Shown: positions 28,183 to 37,905 of the stretch, in pieces
Layout: every line of letters starts with the position of its first letter
Numbering within the stretch: position 1 is the stretch's first letter
NCBI GenBank assembly: GCA_027533105.1
Contig: JAPZTW010000010.1
Span: 124,001-188,000, forward strand
DNA length: 64,000 nt
Origin: Sphingomonadaceae bacterium
GTDB taxonomy: Bacteria > Pseudomonadota > Alphaproteobacteria > Sphingomonadales > Sphingomonadaceae
Reading direction: 5' to 3'
The notes under the pieces: generated by a model
The model's database searches: none
What the model was told of the DNA's origin: nothing
Seen by the model: the letters and a program-made list of their open reading frames with translations, nothing else
Program-made: the position numbers and the translations under genes

Positions 28183-28594
28183 CGATCCCCCCTTCCCCTG
28201 CGATCCGCGACACCGGGATGACCCGCGCCCCCTGCCCCTCACCGTGCCGCGCGGCCCAGCGCCGCGGGGCTTCGCCGAACCAGCGTTCGAAGGCGTGGTT
28301 GAAGGCGGACTGTTCCGAATAGCCGAGCGTCAGCGCCAGCTCGGTCAGCGACATGCGCCGTTCCAGCACGATCCGTCCGGCCAGGGCCCGGCGCTGCTGG
28401 TCGAGCAGGTCGGACAGGCTCAGGCCATGGGCATGCAGGCGGCGTTGCAACGTGCGTGGGTGCATCTCGAGGGCAGCGGCCACGCTGCCCAGGCTGGCCT
28501 CGCCGATCGGCATGAGCATCTCGAGCAGGACCCGCACGGTCGCGATCAGGTCGTGGCGTGCAGCGTCGCGAGGCAGGGGGAAGCAGTCGGTCAT
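28169..28594 (-). CDS. short AraC-family regulator, DNA-binding domain only
   Basis: 141 residues with the two helix-turn-helices of an AraC C-terminal domain: GSVAAALEMHPRTLQRRLHAHG and the signature MSLTELALTLGYSEQSAFNHAF. Family members of this type usually have about 330 residues with a 200-residue sensor domain in front. Here an in-frame stop lies about 35 bases upstream of the ATG and a divergent sulfatase begins 116 bases away, so the sensor domain is truly absent. It may be a compact regulator or a decayed relict; the open frame and operon overlap favour a functional gene. It lies first in the aminotransferase operon. Confidence 0.78.
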   Translation of the reverse strand: MTDCFPLPRDAARHDLIATVRVLLEMLMPIGEASLGSVAAALEMHPRTLQRRLHAHGLSLSDLLDQQRRALAGRIVLERRMSLTELALTLGYSEQSAFNHAFERWFGEAPRRWAARHGEGQGARVIPVSRIAGEGGIDAYR

Positions 28595-28710
28595 GACCTG
28601 CCCGCCGCAACCATCTGTCGCGTCAGATCAAGCCCGCGCTCCCCTCGGCGGATAACCTGCCGATCATGGCCCAGACGTGGGGTGCGCAGCGGCAGGGGAG
28701 GACAGCAGCG

Positions 28711-30237
28711 ATGGTGAGATTGCGGGCGAGAGTGGGGCGAGCACCAGCCGGAAAGCCGGTCCTGGCGGGCAAATGGCTGGCCCTGGCATCGACCGTTGCC
28801 ATGGCCCTCGCCGGGCCTGCCGCCGCCAACCAGCCCAAGCCCGCCCAGCGGCCGAACATCGTATTCATGATGGTCGACAACTTCGGTTACGGGGACCTGG
28901 GCAGTTATGGCGGCGGGGTGCTGCGCGGGGTGCCGACGCCGAACCTCGACCGGCTGGCCCAGCAGGGACTGCGGCTGACCAATTTCAATGTCGAGCCGGA
29001 ATGCACCCCGACCCGCTCGGCGCTGATGACCGGGCGGATGCCGGTGCGCAGCGGCACCAGCTTCGTCAACAACCGGGGCGCGCGCGATGGCCTGGCCAAC
29101 TGGGAGTATACCATCGCCGAACTGCTGTCCGACAGCGGATACCGGACCGCGATCTTCGGCAAGTGGCACCTCGGCTCGGAACCGGGCCGGATGCCGACGA
29201 CCCAGGGCTTCGACGTGTGGTACGGCATCCCGCGCAGCAGCAACGAGGCGGCCTGGACCATCCAGCCCGGTTATGACCCGGCACTCGCCCGCGACACCGC
29301 GATCTGGGAAGCGAGCAAGGGCGCTGCCCCGCGCCGGGTCAAGGCCTATACGCTTGAAACGCGGCGGATGCTGGACAGCGAGATCACCGAGCGCGGGGTC
29401 GCCTATATCAAGGCCAATGCGAAGAGCCAGCAGCCCTTCTTCCTCTACATGCCCTTCACCCTGCCCCACACGCCGACTGTGGGCTCGCCGAAATATGCGA
29501 AGCCGGGCCGCTCGCAGTACCAGAACGTGCTGGCCGAAATCGACGGTAATGCCGGGGCGATCATCGATGCCGTGCGCGAGGCCGGGATCGAGGACAATAC
29601 GATCGTCATCTTCACCAGCGACAATGGCCCGGAAACCATGCTGGGGCCCGGCACCGACTATGGCGCGCAGTCCGATAGCGGGCCGTTCCGGGGCGAGTTT
29701 CCCAGCTCGCTCGAAGGCGGGATCCGGGTGCCGATGATCGTGCGCTGGCCGGGCCGAACCCAGCCGGGGCGGGTCTCGAACGAGATTGTCGCCATGCTCG
29801 ATTTCTACCGCACTTTCGCGCAGCTGGCCGGGGCGGCGGACAAGGTGCCGCAGGACAGGGCGATCGATTCGATCGACCAGACCGCCTTCCTGTTCGGCAA
29901 GAGCGAGAAGTCGGCCCGGGACTTCGTGATGTTCTTCCACAACGGCGATCTGCACGCGATCAAGTGGCGGAATTTCAAGACACATTTCCGGATCAACGAA
30001 CCGGCGCGCAATGCTGTGGCGGCGCCGGGCCAGGCCGTGGTGACGGGCTATACCAACACCCTGACCTATCCCTGGGTGTTCGATCTGGAGAACGATCCGA
30101 AGGAATTGTGGAACCTCAACACGGCCCACACCTGGGTCGGCGCGATCACTGGACGCATACTCAGACGTTACACCGATAGCACTCAACGGTACCCCAACCT
30201 CGAGGCCGGAGAGGACGGACCGCCCAAAGGTCCGTGA
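28711..30237 (+). CDS. formylglycine-type arylsulfatase, exported
   Basis: 508 residues. It has a Sec-type signal peptide (hydrophobic LALASTVAMALAG, cleavage near AAANQ) and the type I sulfatase fold beginning NIVFMMVDNFGYGDLGSYGG with metal-binding Asp residues. The modification motif is CTPTR followed by SALMTGR; the Cys is converted to formylglycine by the generating enzyme encoded at 48810-49775. FTSDNGPETM provides the second metal site. It hydrolyses a sulfate ester in the periplasm. The ATG at 28711 has a strong site (GGGGAGGA) upstream, better than the in-frame ATG at 28666. It converges with the next sulfatase, twelve bases apart. Confidence 0.92.
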   Translation: MVRLRARVGRAPAGKPVLAGKWLALASTVAMALAGPAAANQPKPAQRPNIVFMMVDNFGYGDLGSYGGGVLRGVPTPNLDRLAQQGLRLTNFNVEPECTPTRSALMTGRMPVRSGTSFVNNRGARDGLANWEYTIAELLSDSGYRTAIFGKWHLGSEPGRMPTTQGFDVWYGIPRSSNEAAWTIQPGYDPALARDTAIWEASKGAAPRRVKAYTLETRRMLDSEITERGVAYIKANAKSQQPFFLYMPFTLPHTPTVGSPKYAKPGRSQYQNVLAEIDGNAGAIIDAVREAGIEDNTIVIFTSDNGPETMLGPGTDYGAQSDSGPFRGEFPSSLEGGIRVPMIVRWPGRTQPGRVSNEIVAMLDFYRTFAQLAGAADKVPQDRAIDSIDQTAFLFGKSEKSARDFVMFFHNGDLHAIKWRNFKTHFRINEPARNAVAAPGQAVVTGYTNTLTYPWVFDLENDPKELWNLNTAHTWVGAITGRILRRYTDSTQRYPNLEAGEDGPPKGP

Positions 30238-30249
30238 GCCCCGCACCGG

Positions 30250-31677
30250 CTACTCCGGCCCGCCGCCATAGAGCAGCGGGCGGGGGTTGACCGGCCGGCC
30301 ATGGACATAGTTGTCAACGAGGTCGCGCAGGGCTTCGGCCGATCCGGCCGAGCGGTTGAGCGGCGCCCAGCGCGGGGCGGGCAGCGTCGCGTTCCAGGCT
30401 TCCCATTGCTGCTGCAGCCGCTGCGCCACTTGCGGGTTGCGCCCGGCCAGGTTGCGCCGCTCGCCCGGATCGGTCGCCAGGTTGAACAGGTAGCTCTGGT
30501 TCGCCACCCGCAGCCACTTCCACTGCCCCTGCCGCGCCGCGCCCTGGATGTTGCTGCGCCAGTAGAGCGGGCGGTCGGAAAAGCCGGTGCGGCGCGCTTT
30601 CAGATCGGGCAGCAAGTTGACGCAGTCGAGCGTCGGATCGGCCGGCACCCCCGCCACCGCCATCGCCATGCAGGGAATGTCATGCCCCACGCCGACCCGG
30701 CGTGAGACCTGCCCGGCGGGCAATTGCCCGGTCCAGCGCACAATCGTCGGCACCCGGATCCCGCCTTCGAGCAGCAGCGCCTTGACCCCGTTGAGCGGCC
30801 CGTTCGAGGAAGTGGTCTGCCAGGTCGGCCCGCCATTGTCACTGGTGAAGACGATCAGCGTATCGCGGCCCAGCCCGGCCTGGTCGACCGCATCGACGAT
30901 CCGCCCGACCGCGCTGTCAAAGGCGCTGAGCATGGCCAGGTAAGTGCGCCGCTTCGGATCACTGACATGCCTGAACTGGTCGAGATAGGGCGTGATCGAT
31001 TGCAGCGGGGCGTGGACCGCGTTGAACGGCACATAGAGGAAAAACGGCTTGTCGCGGTTCTGCCGCACGAAGCCCACCGCCTCGTCAGCGAAGGTATCGG
31101 TGGTGTGGGCAGGGTGCGGCACGGTCTGGGTGCCGCGCAGCATGAAGCGGTCCGCCGGGGTATCGGTCGGGATATAGCCGATCGCCCCGTCAAGGAAGCC
31201 GTAGAAATAATCGAACCCGCGCGCGACCGGGGTGTTGGGCGCGGTAAAGCCGATATGCCACTTGCCGATCATGCCGGTGGCATAGCCGCGTTCACGCAGC
31301 CGCTCGGCAATGGTCGGCAGGTCGCGCGGCAGCCCGGCGGTGGGATCGGTGCGCTGTTCGGCGCCCATGTTGTTTTCAAAGCCGAAGCGGTTCTGCTGGC
31401 GCCCGGTCATCAGCGCGGCGCGGCTGGGGCCGCAGACCGGGGCGCTGGAATAGAACTGCGTCATCCGCACGCCCTGCCGGGCCAGCCCGTCGATCCGGGG
31501 GGTGCGGACATCCTTGCCCCCCTGCACACCCAGATCGCCATAGCCCAGGTCATCGGCGAGGATGACGATGATGTTGGGCGGCGCGGCGGCCGGGCGGGCG
31601 CTCGCCGCCACCGGGGTCACGGCACTGGCGGCCAGCAGGCTGGCGCCAAGCAGACGCAGGCGGGCTGTGCGGATCAT
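30250..31677 (-). CDS. formylglycine-type sulfatase, exported
   Basis: 475 residues with an N-terminal signal peptide (LLGASLLAASAVT, cleavage near ASARP). Sulfatase hallmarks: NIIVILADDLGYGDLG, the modification site CGPSR within APVCGPSRAALMTGR, IGKWHIG, and VFTSDNGGPTW. The C-terminus is the usual substrate-facing subdomain. Its ATGA start overlaps the stop of the third sulfatase, so it is the last gene of the operon starting at the TonB receptor (37905). Confidence 0.92.
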   Translation of the reverse strand: MIRTARLRLLGASLLAASAVTPVAASARPAAAPPNIIVILADDLGYGDLGVQGGKDVRTPRIDGLARQGVRMTQFYSSAPVCGPSRAALMTGRQQNRFGFENNMGAEQRTDPTAGLPRDLPTIAERLRERGYATGMIGKWHIGFTAPNTPVARGFDYFYGFLDGAIGYIPTDTPADRFMLRGTQTVPHPAHTTDTFADEAVGFVRQNRDKPFFLYVPFNAVHAPLQSITPYLDQFRHVSDPKRRTYLAMLSAFDSAVGRIVDAVDQAGLGRDTLIVFTSDNGGPTWQTTSSNGPLNGVKALLLEGGIRVPTIVRWTGQLPAGQVSRRVGVGHDIPCMAMAVAGVPADPTLDCVNLLPDLKARRTGFSDRPLYWRSNIQGAARQGQWKWLRVANQSYLFNLATDPGERRNLAGRNPQVAQRLQQQWEAWNATLPAPRWAPLNRSAGSAEALRDLVDNYVHGRPVNPRPLLYGGGPE

Positions 31678-33221
31678 GGGTACACCATCAGGTCCTGGTT
31701 GTCGTAACGCATCGTCGTCTGGCGCATGCTGGTCCATTGCGGGGCGACATTGCCGCGATCCCAGCGCACCAGCCTGGCCCGCAGCCGTGCGACCACCTCC
31801 GGATGGGCCGCCGCGACATTGCGCTTCTCGCCCGGATCGCTCGCCAGGTCATAAAGCATGACGTGCTGCCCCAGCGCCGAGATGGTCGCCTGGGTGCCAT
31901 CGGGCACCAGCGCGGTTTCGGTCATGATCGGGGCGGAGGGATCGCGACGGTTGGCGATCCACAGCTTCCAGTTGCCATCGCGGATCGCGAAGTTGGGGCC
32001 AGAGCGCCAGTAAAGCGTGCGCGGCACCGGCTGGCGCGCCGCCCGGCCCATCAGCCGCACCAGGTCCAGCCCTTCGGCCGTGGCCGGCACCCGGCCCCGG
32101 GCCCCGGTTACCGCCGTCGGCAGGATATCGAGGTTCGAGACCACCTGGTCGCTGACCACCCCCTTCGGAATCCGCCCCGGCCAGACCGCGATGAAGGGAA
32201 TGCGGATCCCGCCTTCCAGGTGATCGCGCTTGAACCCGCTGAGCGGCGCGTTCGAACAGGCCCCCAGCACATAGCGGGCGCAGCCATTGTCCGAGGTGAA
32301 GATGATCAGCGTGTTGTCGGCCTGCCCGGTTTCGACCAGCTTGGCCCGGATCGCGCCGATTGAATCGTCGAGGGCGGAAACCATCGCCGCATAGACCCGC
32401 TTGCCGGGATCGGTGATGTGGGCATAGCGATCGAGGTACTTGCGCGTAGCCTGCAAGGGCGTGTGCGGGGCCGGGTGGGCGAGGTAGAGGAACAGCGGCC
32501 GATCCCGCTTCTGCCCGATCAGGTCCACCGCCGCCGTGGTGAAGGCATCGGTCAGATAGTCGCTGACCTCCACCTCCTGCCGGTCGCGCAGGATTGGCGA
32601 GCCGCGGCGCAATTGCGCCATGACCTGTTCCTCGCTGGCATCGGCATCGACCGTGATGCCTTCGGCCTGGCCGAACGACAGGCCCGCGCCGGGGGGCATG
32701 TAGCTGCCATCGCCCGGACCATAACGGGTCAGGAACGAGGTTGCCCCGCCCAGCAGCCCGAAGAAGCTATCGAACCCGCGGTCGAGCGGATGATAGCCGG
32801 CCGGCTGGCCGAGGTGCCACTTGCCGATGATCGCGGTCTGATAGCCCTTCTCGCGCATCAGCTGCGGCAACAGCCGTTCGCGCTGCGACACACCCCGCAG
32901 CCGGTCGCGCCCGGCGGGATTGAATTCATAACCGAAGCGGGTCTGGGCCCGCCCGGCCATCAGCGCCGCGCGCGAGGGCGAGCAGACCGGATGGGTGGCA
33001 TAGGCCTGGGTAAAGCGCACCCCGTCGCGCGCCAGGGCATCGATATTGGGCGTGCGCACGATCGGGCTGCCATAGGCGCCGGTATCGCCATAGCCCAGGT
33101 CATCGGCGATGATCACGATCACGTTGGGCCGGGTATCCCGGGGCTTGGCGGCTGCTGCAGCGGGCAGCGCGGTGGCTGCAACCGTCATGGCCAGCAGCGA
33201 CGATTTGAGCAGGCGGCGCAT
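31674..33221 (-). CDS. formylglycine-type sulfatase, exported
   Basis: 515 residues with a signal peptide ending near AAAAKP. Motifs: NVIVIIADDLGYGDTGAYG, modification site CSPSR in HPVCSPSRAALMAGR, IGKWHLGQP and IFTSDNGCARY. The ATG at 33221 is preferred because AAGGGAG lies eight bases upstream; a GTG at 33239 overlapping the MFS stop is the alternative. It is about 45% similar by eye to the sulfatase that follows it. Together the two probably act on different positions or stages of one sulfated substrate. Confidence 0.92.
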   Translation of the reverse strand: MRRLLKSSLLAMTVAATALPAAAAAKPRDTRPNVIVIIADDLGYGDTGAYGSPIVRTPNIDALARDGVRFTQAYATHPVCSPSRAALMAGRAQTRFGYEFNPAGRDRLRGVSQRERLLPQLMREKGYQTAIIGKWHLGQPAGYHPLDRGFDSFFGLLGGATSFLTRYGPGDGSYMPPGAGLSFGQAEGITVDADASEEQVMAQLRRGSPILRDRQEVEVSDYLTDAFTTAAVDLIGQKRDRPLFLYLAHPAPHTPLQATRKYLDRYAHITDPGKRVYAAMVSALDDSIGAIRAKLVETGQADNTLIIFTSDNGCARYVLGACSNAPLSGFKRDHLEGGIRIPFIAVWPGRIPKGVVSDQVVSNLDILPTAVTGARGRVPATAEGLDLVRLMGRAARQPVPRTLYWRSGPNFAIRDGNWKLWIANRRDPSAPIMTETALVPDGTQATISALGQHVMLYDLASDPGEKRNVAAAHPEVVARLRARLVRWDRGNVAPQWTSMRQTTMRYDNQDLMVYP

Positions 33222-33235
33222 TGGCAAGGCTCCCT

Positions 33236-34681
33236 TCACCGGGCAACAAGATCACGATCAAGCCAGCGGGCGGTCAGCAGGAACAGCAGTCCGCCCAGGG
33301 CATAGATGCACGAGGTGATCAGCAGCGAATCCTGCAGGCTTTCCGGATGGGCGATCCCGCAAACGGTGCGCAGATGCTGGGGCAGGGCGGCCAGGCCGGC
33401 CCCTTCGCAGGCCTGGCGGGTCAGTTCCGGCGCGCCGAGCGCGGCGACCTGTGCATTGAACAGGAAATCGCTCAGCACGCCGATGAACAGCGGACCGAAC
33501 CCATAACCGACCAGGTTGATCACGAAGAGCATGACCGCCGTGGCCAATGCGCGGGTCTGGCTGGAGACCACGCCCTGACCGATCGAGTACTGCGCGGCGA
33601 GATAGCCATATTTCACTACGCCCCCCAGACACAGGCCGGCCAGCGCGAACCACAGGTTGTTGGTCGAAAAGGCCCAGATGTAGAACGGCACGCAGGCGAT
33701 CATCCCGATCCCCGGCAGCCAGGCGATCGCGGTGATGCTGCGATTGGCCAGCCTGGTGGCAAGCCAGCCGGTTCCGGCCGCACCGAGCGACGCCGCGATG
33801 GCCACCGGCACGTTGATCAGCAGGGCGGCTTCCCCGGCCGAAAGGCCAAAGGTGCGATTGATGAACAGCGACTGGAACGAGGAAATCGCATAGCCGCAGA
33901 ACGAGGCGACGGTCGCGGCGGCGGTCATGCTCCAGAACGAGCGCTTGCCCATGATCTCGCGCATGCCATCGGAGAACTTGGCCTTCTCGCGGCGCGGTGT
34001 GCCCTTGGGATCGGAATAGCCACGCGGCGGTTCCTCGACCGTCAGCTTGAGCAGCAGGGCCACGGCGATGCCGGGCAGGCCCAGCAGGATGAAGGCCCAG
34101 CGCCAGCCAAAGGCATCGGTGATCGGGCCGCCGATGACATTGGCGAACATCGTTCCCAGCGTCACTCCCATCCCGAAGTAACCGAGCGCGGCCGGGCGGG
34201 CCTTGGGCGGGAAATAGTCGGAGATCAGCGAATTGGCCTGCGGCACGCAGCCCGCTTCGCCCACGCCCACGCCCATGCGGAAGACCAGCAGGACCCAGAA
34301 CACCCCGATGGTCAGCGAGCCAATGGTGATCTCGGTGCTGAGCCCGCAGGCCGCGGTCATCAGCGACCAGGCGGCGATGCAGACGGCCATGATCTGCACC
34401 CGGTTGCGGGTTTCGGCGAACTGGGCCAGCGGAATGCCTACCACGGTGAAGAACAGGGCAAAGCCGAAGCCGGTCAGCAGGCCGAATTGCGTGTCGGTAA
34501 TGCCCAGTTCGGGCTTCATCTGCGGCGCAACCACGGCCAGCAGGGTCCGGTCCATGAAGTTGAGGATGAAGATCAGCAGCAGGACATTGAGCACGTAGCG
34601 GCGGTAGCCCGGCGTGCGATAGCCGTTCTCGGGGTCCTCCGCGCTGTCAGCCAGGTCTTGCCGTGCGGAGGCCTCGGTCAT
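33236..34681 (-). CDS. MFS transporter
   Basis: 481 residues with about twelve membrane helices. NFMDRTLLAVVAPQMKPELGITDTQFGLLTG at the start and RMGVGVGEAGCVPQANSLISDYFPPKARPAALG in helices 4-5 match the spinster-like and aromatic-acid branches of the major facilitator superfamily common in sphingomonads. It would move the desulfated or sulfated compound across the inner membrane. Start one base downstream of the SDR stop, in the TonB receptor-SDR-MFS-sulfatase operon. Confidence 0.92.
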   Translation of the reverse strand: MTEASARQDLADSAEDPENGYRTPGYRRYVLNVLLLIFILNFMDRTLLAVVAPQMKPELGITDTQFGLLTGFGFALFFTVVGIPLAQFAETRNRVQIMAVCIAAWSLMTAACGLSTEITIGSLTIGVFWVLLVFRMGVGVGEAGCVPQANSLISDYFPPKARPAALGYFGMGVTLGTMFANVIGGPITDAFGWRWAFILLGLPGIAVALLLKLTVEEPPRGYSDPKGTPRREKAKFSDGMREIMGKRSFWSMTAAATVASFCGYAISSFQSLFINRTFGLSAGEAALLINVPVAIAASLGAAGTGWLATRLANRSITAIAWLPGIGMIACVPFYIWAFSTNNLWFALAGLCLGGVVKYGYLAAQYSIGQGVVSSQTRALATAVMLFVINLVGYGFGPLFIGVLSDFLFNAQVAALGAPELTRQACEGAGLAALPQHLRTVCGIAHPESLQDSLLITSCIYALGGLLFLLTARWLDRDLVAR

Positions 34682-34682
34682 G

Positions 34683-35474
34683 TCATTCTCCCTTGCGCGC
34701 GGCGGCGGCCTTGTCGCGCAGCCGGGCCATGCCGGCGATCCACCGGTCGTAATCGTCGGTCTTGCGGCGCATGTAGGTCAGCACCTGGGGGTGCGGCAGC
34801 GCCAGGAAGGTCTCCTGGGCAATGGCCTCAAGCGCGGATTCGGCCACCGCTTCGGGCGAGATGATCCCATCGAGACTTTGCGTGCCGGTCGCGCCCTTGA
34901 GCAGCGGGGTATCGACCGCCTGCGGGCAGAGCACGGTCACGCGGATGTTCTGGTGGCGGTGGGTGATCGCCAGCGCCTCGGCAAAGCCGATCGCGGCGTG
35001 CTTGGTCGTGGCATAGCCGGGGCTGCCCGGCTGGCTCAGCAAGCCGGCCGCCGAAACGGTGTGCAGGAAATAGCCCCCGCCCTGCGCGATCATGCCGGGC
35101 AGCACCGCCCGCGCCGCATAGACATGGGCCATCACGTTGATTTCCCAGCCGCGCTGCCACAATTCGTTGGAGGCGGAGGAAACGAAGTCCGGATCGGGAT
35201 CGCGCATCGAGATCCCGGCATTGGAACACATCAGGTCGATCCGGCCGAACCTGGCCATGGCCTGTTCGGCGAGGGCGACGAGGTCGCCTTCGCGGCTGAC
35301 GTCGGTCGGGACAGCGATCCCGCCGACTTCGGCCGCCACCGCTTCGGCCCCGGCCCGGTCGAGATCGGCGATCACGATCCCGCGCGCGCCGGCCTGATGA
35401 AAGCGCCGGGCCAGCGCCTTGCCGATCCCGCTGGCGCCGCCGGTGATGACTGCAACCTTGTCCTTCAGGTCCAT
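34683..35474 (-). CDS. short-chain dehydrogenase/reductase
   Basis: 263 residues, classical SDR. TGGASGIGKALARRF is the NAD(P)-binding loop, DLDRA follows beta-2 (Asp favours NAD), CSNAG is the stabilising motif, and the catalytic residues are Ser in TVSAAG and YATTK. In this operon it likely oxidises the alcohol released by sulfatase action to a ketone or aldehyde. Start at 35474; the longer frame upstream is unconserved. Confidence 0.92.
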   Translation of the reverse strand: MDLKDKVAVITGGASGIGKALARRFHQAGARGIVIADLDRAGAEAVAAEVGGIAVPTDVSREGDLVALAEQAMARFGRIDLMCSNAGISMRDPDPDFVSSASNELWQRGWEINVMAHVYAARAVLPGMIAQGGGYFLHTVSAAGLLSQPGSPGYATTKHAAIGFAEALAITHRHQNIRVTVLCPQAVDTPLLKGATGTQSLDGIISPEAVAESALEAIAQETFLALPHPQVLTYMRRKTDDYDRWIAGMARLRDKAAAARKGE

Positions 35475-35505
35475 GGCCTGTGCGCGTCCACTGCTTGGGG
35501 TACCC

Positions 35506-35540
35506 GGCTTGCGGGGCGGTGCTGTGCCGCGCCGCAAGCC
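35506..35540 (-). terminator. stem-loop between TonB receptor and SDR genes
   Basis: A 14-bp stem (GGCTTGCGGGGCGG against CCGCGCCGCAAGCC, one mismatch) in the 94-base gap after the receptor stop. There is no T-run on the minus strand, so it probably protects or attenuates the receptor transcript and allows some read-through to the SDR-MFS-sulfatase genes. Confidence 0.5.
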
Positions 35541-35568
35541 GGATAAGGGATGGGGATTGCTCCCCGGA

Positions 35569-37905
35569 TCAGAACTTCTTGGTGAACTCGATGTTCACCT
35601 GGCGCGGTTCGTTCAGGGTGCAGCGCAGCACCGTGCCGCCCGTCACCGTGTTGCGGAGCAGGAACTGCTGGTCCTGCACCTGGGGCGCCATGTTGACGCA
35701 ATAGGCCTTGTTGGTCAGGTTCTGGCCGGCAACCGCCACTTCCCAGTTCCCGTCCTCGGGCCCGATCCCGAACCGTGCGCCCAGCAGGGCATAGCCGGGC
35801 TGGATCGCATCGGGGTTGTTGTCCCCCTGGGCGCCGACATTGGCCGCCGAGGAAAAGCCGAGATCGGCCCGCAGCGACCACTTCAGGTCCTGGTTGAACC
35901 GCCCTTCATAGGCCGCCGAGGCTGCGCCCTGCCACTTGGGCGAGAAGGGCAGGCGGGTACCGGTCAGGTCCTGGGTGCCGCCGAAGGCCGGCAGGTTGGG
36001 AGCGCCCCGGAAGTCGAGATACTTCGAATCGAGGTAGGCCGTGCCAAGCGTCAGGGTCAGCTCGGGGATCGGCCGCGCGACAATATCGACTTCCACGCCC
36101 TGCTGCTGGACCTTGCCGTTGTTGCGGGTGCGGAAGGTCAGGCCGTCGAAGGTGCGGAACTGCAGATCGTCAATCCGGGTGCGGTACAGCGTGGCGTTGA
36201 AGATCAGCTTGCGGTCGAACAGGCTCGACTTGACGCCCAGCTCCCAGTTCTTGGTCCGCTCGGGCAGGAAGGTGCGGTTGGCCGAACCGACCGCCGCCGT
36301 GGTTGGCGGCGAGGAGTCGAACCCGCCGGACTTGAAGCCCGTGGCATAGCTGGCGAAGACCATGATGTCGTCCGTCGGCTTGTAGGTTGCGTTAAGCCGA
36401 TAGGTCGTGGCCGAGGCATCGAGCTGCAGCGCGGTGGTTTCGTTGGCGCGGGTGATCGTGCTGTTGTAGACAATCGACGACAGGTCACCGACCTTCTCGT
36501 CCTTGGTCGCCCGGATCCCGCCGGTGATCGAGAACTTGTCACCCAGCATCAGCGTCATTTCGCCGTAGCCGGCCAGCGACTTGGTGTTCTGGAAGAAGTT
36601 GAACCGCGTGCCCGGCACCTGCTGCCCGGCCAGGCAGGCCGCGAGGCGGGTTGGCTGGGCATTGCGGATCAGCACGTTGCAATAGGGCGGCTTGAGATCC
36701 AGCCCTTCGTTGATCCAGTAATCTTCCTCGAAGTAATAGACCCCGGCCACGAACTTGAGGTGGCCGTTCAGCATGTCATCGGGCGAGATGAACTGGAATT
36801 CCTCGCTGTGGGCATGGCTGTCAAAGCCGCCGGGCCGGCCATAGGGCGATCCCGGAATGGCGACGGTGTTTTCCTGGTACTGGAAGTTGTGCCAGTCGCG
36901 ATAGCTGCTGATGATCCGCATCGCGAAATCGCCGCCCAGGTCGACGTTGAGATCGCTGACCACGCCCCAGTTCTTGTCGTCCAGCGTCCCGCCGGTGTCC
37001 TGGCGCACGCGCCAGTTGTAGGTATCGTCGAGGATCGGCACCGAACCGGTCAGCGGACCGGCCCCGTCGGGGTCGGTGCGGGCCAGCCAGTTGGCGGCGA
37101 TGGTGGGGGTGACGGTCTTGGACACGACGGTCAGCACGTTGTTGCCGTCCCCGCCCAGGTCGACGAAATCGCCGCGCAGCACCCATTTGACCCGCTCGTT
37201 CGGCTCCCAGCGGAAGGCCCCACGGATCGAGAAGCCGTTTTCCTTGCCCATGCGGCTGCCGTCGAGCTCGTTCCGCCCGAACCCGTCGGCCTGGTAATAG
37301 ACCGAGGAGAAGCGGAAGGCGGCCGTGTCCGAGACCGGAATGTTGACGATGCCCGACAGCCGTACCCGGTTGTAGCTGCCATAGGAGCCCTGCATCCGGC
37401 CCTCGAACTCGTCCTTCGGGTCGGTGGTATGCAGCACCACCGCGCCCATCGAGGCATTGCGCCCGAACAGGGTGCCCTGCGGCCCGCGCAGGACTTCGAC
37501 CGACGAGATGTCGTTGAGGCCGGCCAGCAGCGAACCGATGCGGGGGATATAGACCCCGTCGACGAACGAGGCGACGCTCGGCTCGATCGCCGAGTTGCCG
37601 CTGGTGCCCACGCCGCGGATCTGGATGCGGGTATTGGCGGTCTGCGCCGCCGTGGTGAAGTTGAGGTTGGGGGTGATCCGGCGCAGGTCGCGGACATCCT
37701 CGATCCCGGCTGCCGCCAGCGTCTCGCCCGAGAAGGCGGTGATCGAGATCGGAACGTCCTGGACGTTTTCCGCGCGCTTCTGGGCGGTCACCACGATCTC
37801 GGCGAGACCGTCGGATTTGTTTTCGGCTTCCTGGGCCATGGCCACGCCGCTTGTCAGGATGGCCGCCAACACGACCGTCGAAGCACTCGCTAGAAATCGC
37901 TTCAT
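35569..37905 (-). CDS. TonB-dependent receptor
   Basis: 778 residues. Signal peptide ending near AMAQE, TonB-box-like AEIVVTAQKR, plug domain (IQIRGVGTSG; SSVEVLRGPQGTLFGRNASMGAV), and a barrel ending in VNIEFTKKF. This is the class of receptor that sphingomonads use for hydrophobic or aromatic compounds. It heads the sulfatase operon and faces a TetR regulator, so it is the likely outer-membrane gate for the sulfated substrate. GGGAGGG lies six bases before the ATG. Confidence 0.95.
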   Translation of the reverse strand: MKRFLASASTVVLAAILTSGVAMAQEAENKSDGLAEIVVTAQKRAENVQDVPISITAFSGETLAAAGIEDVRDLRRITPNLNFTTAAQTANTRIQIRGVGTSGNSAIEPSVASFVDGVYIPRIGSLLAGLNDISSVEVLRGPQGTLFGRNASMGAVVLHTTDPKDEFEGRMQGSYGSYNRVRLSGIVNIPVSDTAAFRFSSVYYQADGFGRNELDGSRMGKENGFSIRGAFRWEPNERVKWVLRGDFVDLGGDGNNVLTVVSKTVTPTIAANWLARTDPDGAGPLTGSVPILDDTYNWRVRQDTGGTLDDKNWGVVSDLNVDLGGDFAMRIISSYRDWHNFQYQENTVAIPGSPYGRPGGFDSHAHSEEFQFISPDDMLNGHLKFVAGVYYFEEDYWINEGLDLKPPYCNVLIRNAQPTRLAACLAGQQVPGTRFNFFQNTKSLAGYGEMTLMLGDKFSITGGIRATKDEKVGDLSSIVYNSTITRANETTALQLDASATTYRLNATYKPTDDIMVFASYATGFKSGGFDSSPPTTAAVGSANRTFLPERTKNWELGVKSSLFDRKLIFNATLYRTRIDDLQFRTFDGLTFRTRNNGKVQQQGVEVDIVARPIPELTLTLGTAYLDSKYLDFRGAPNLPAFGGTQDLTGTRLPFSPKWQGAASAAYEGRFNQDLKWSLRADLGFSSAANVGAQGDNNPDAIQPGYALLGARFGIGPEDGNWEVAVAGQNLTNKAYCVNMAPQVQDQQFLLRNTVTGGTVLRCTLNEPRQVNIEFTKKF

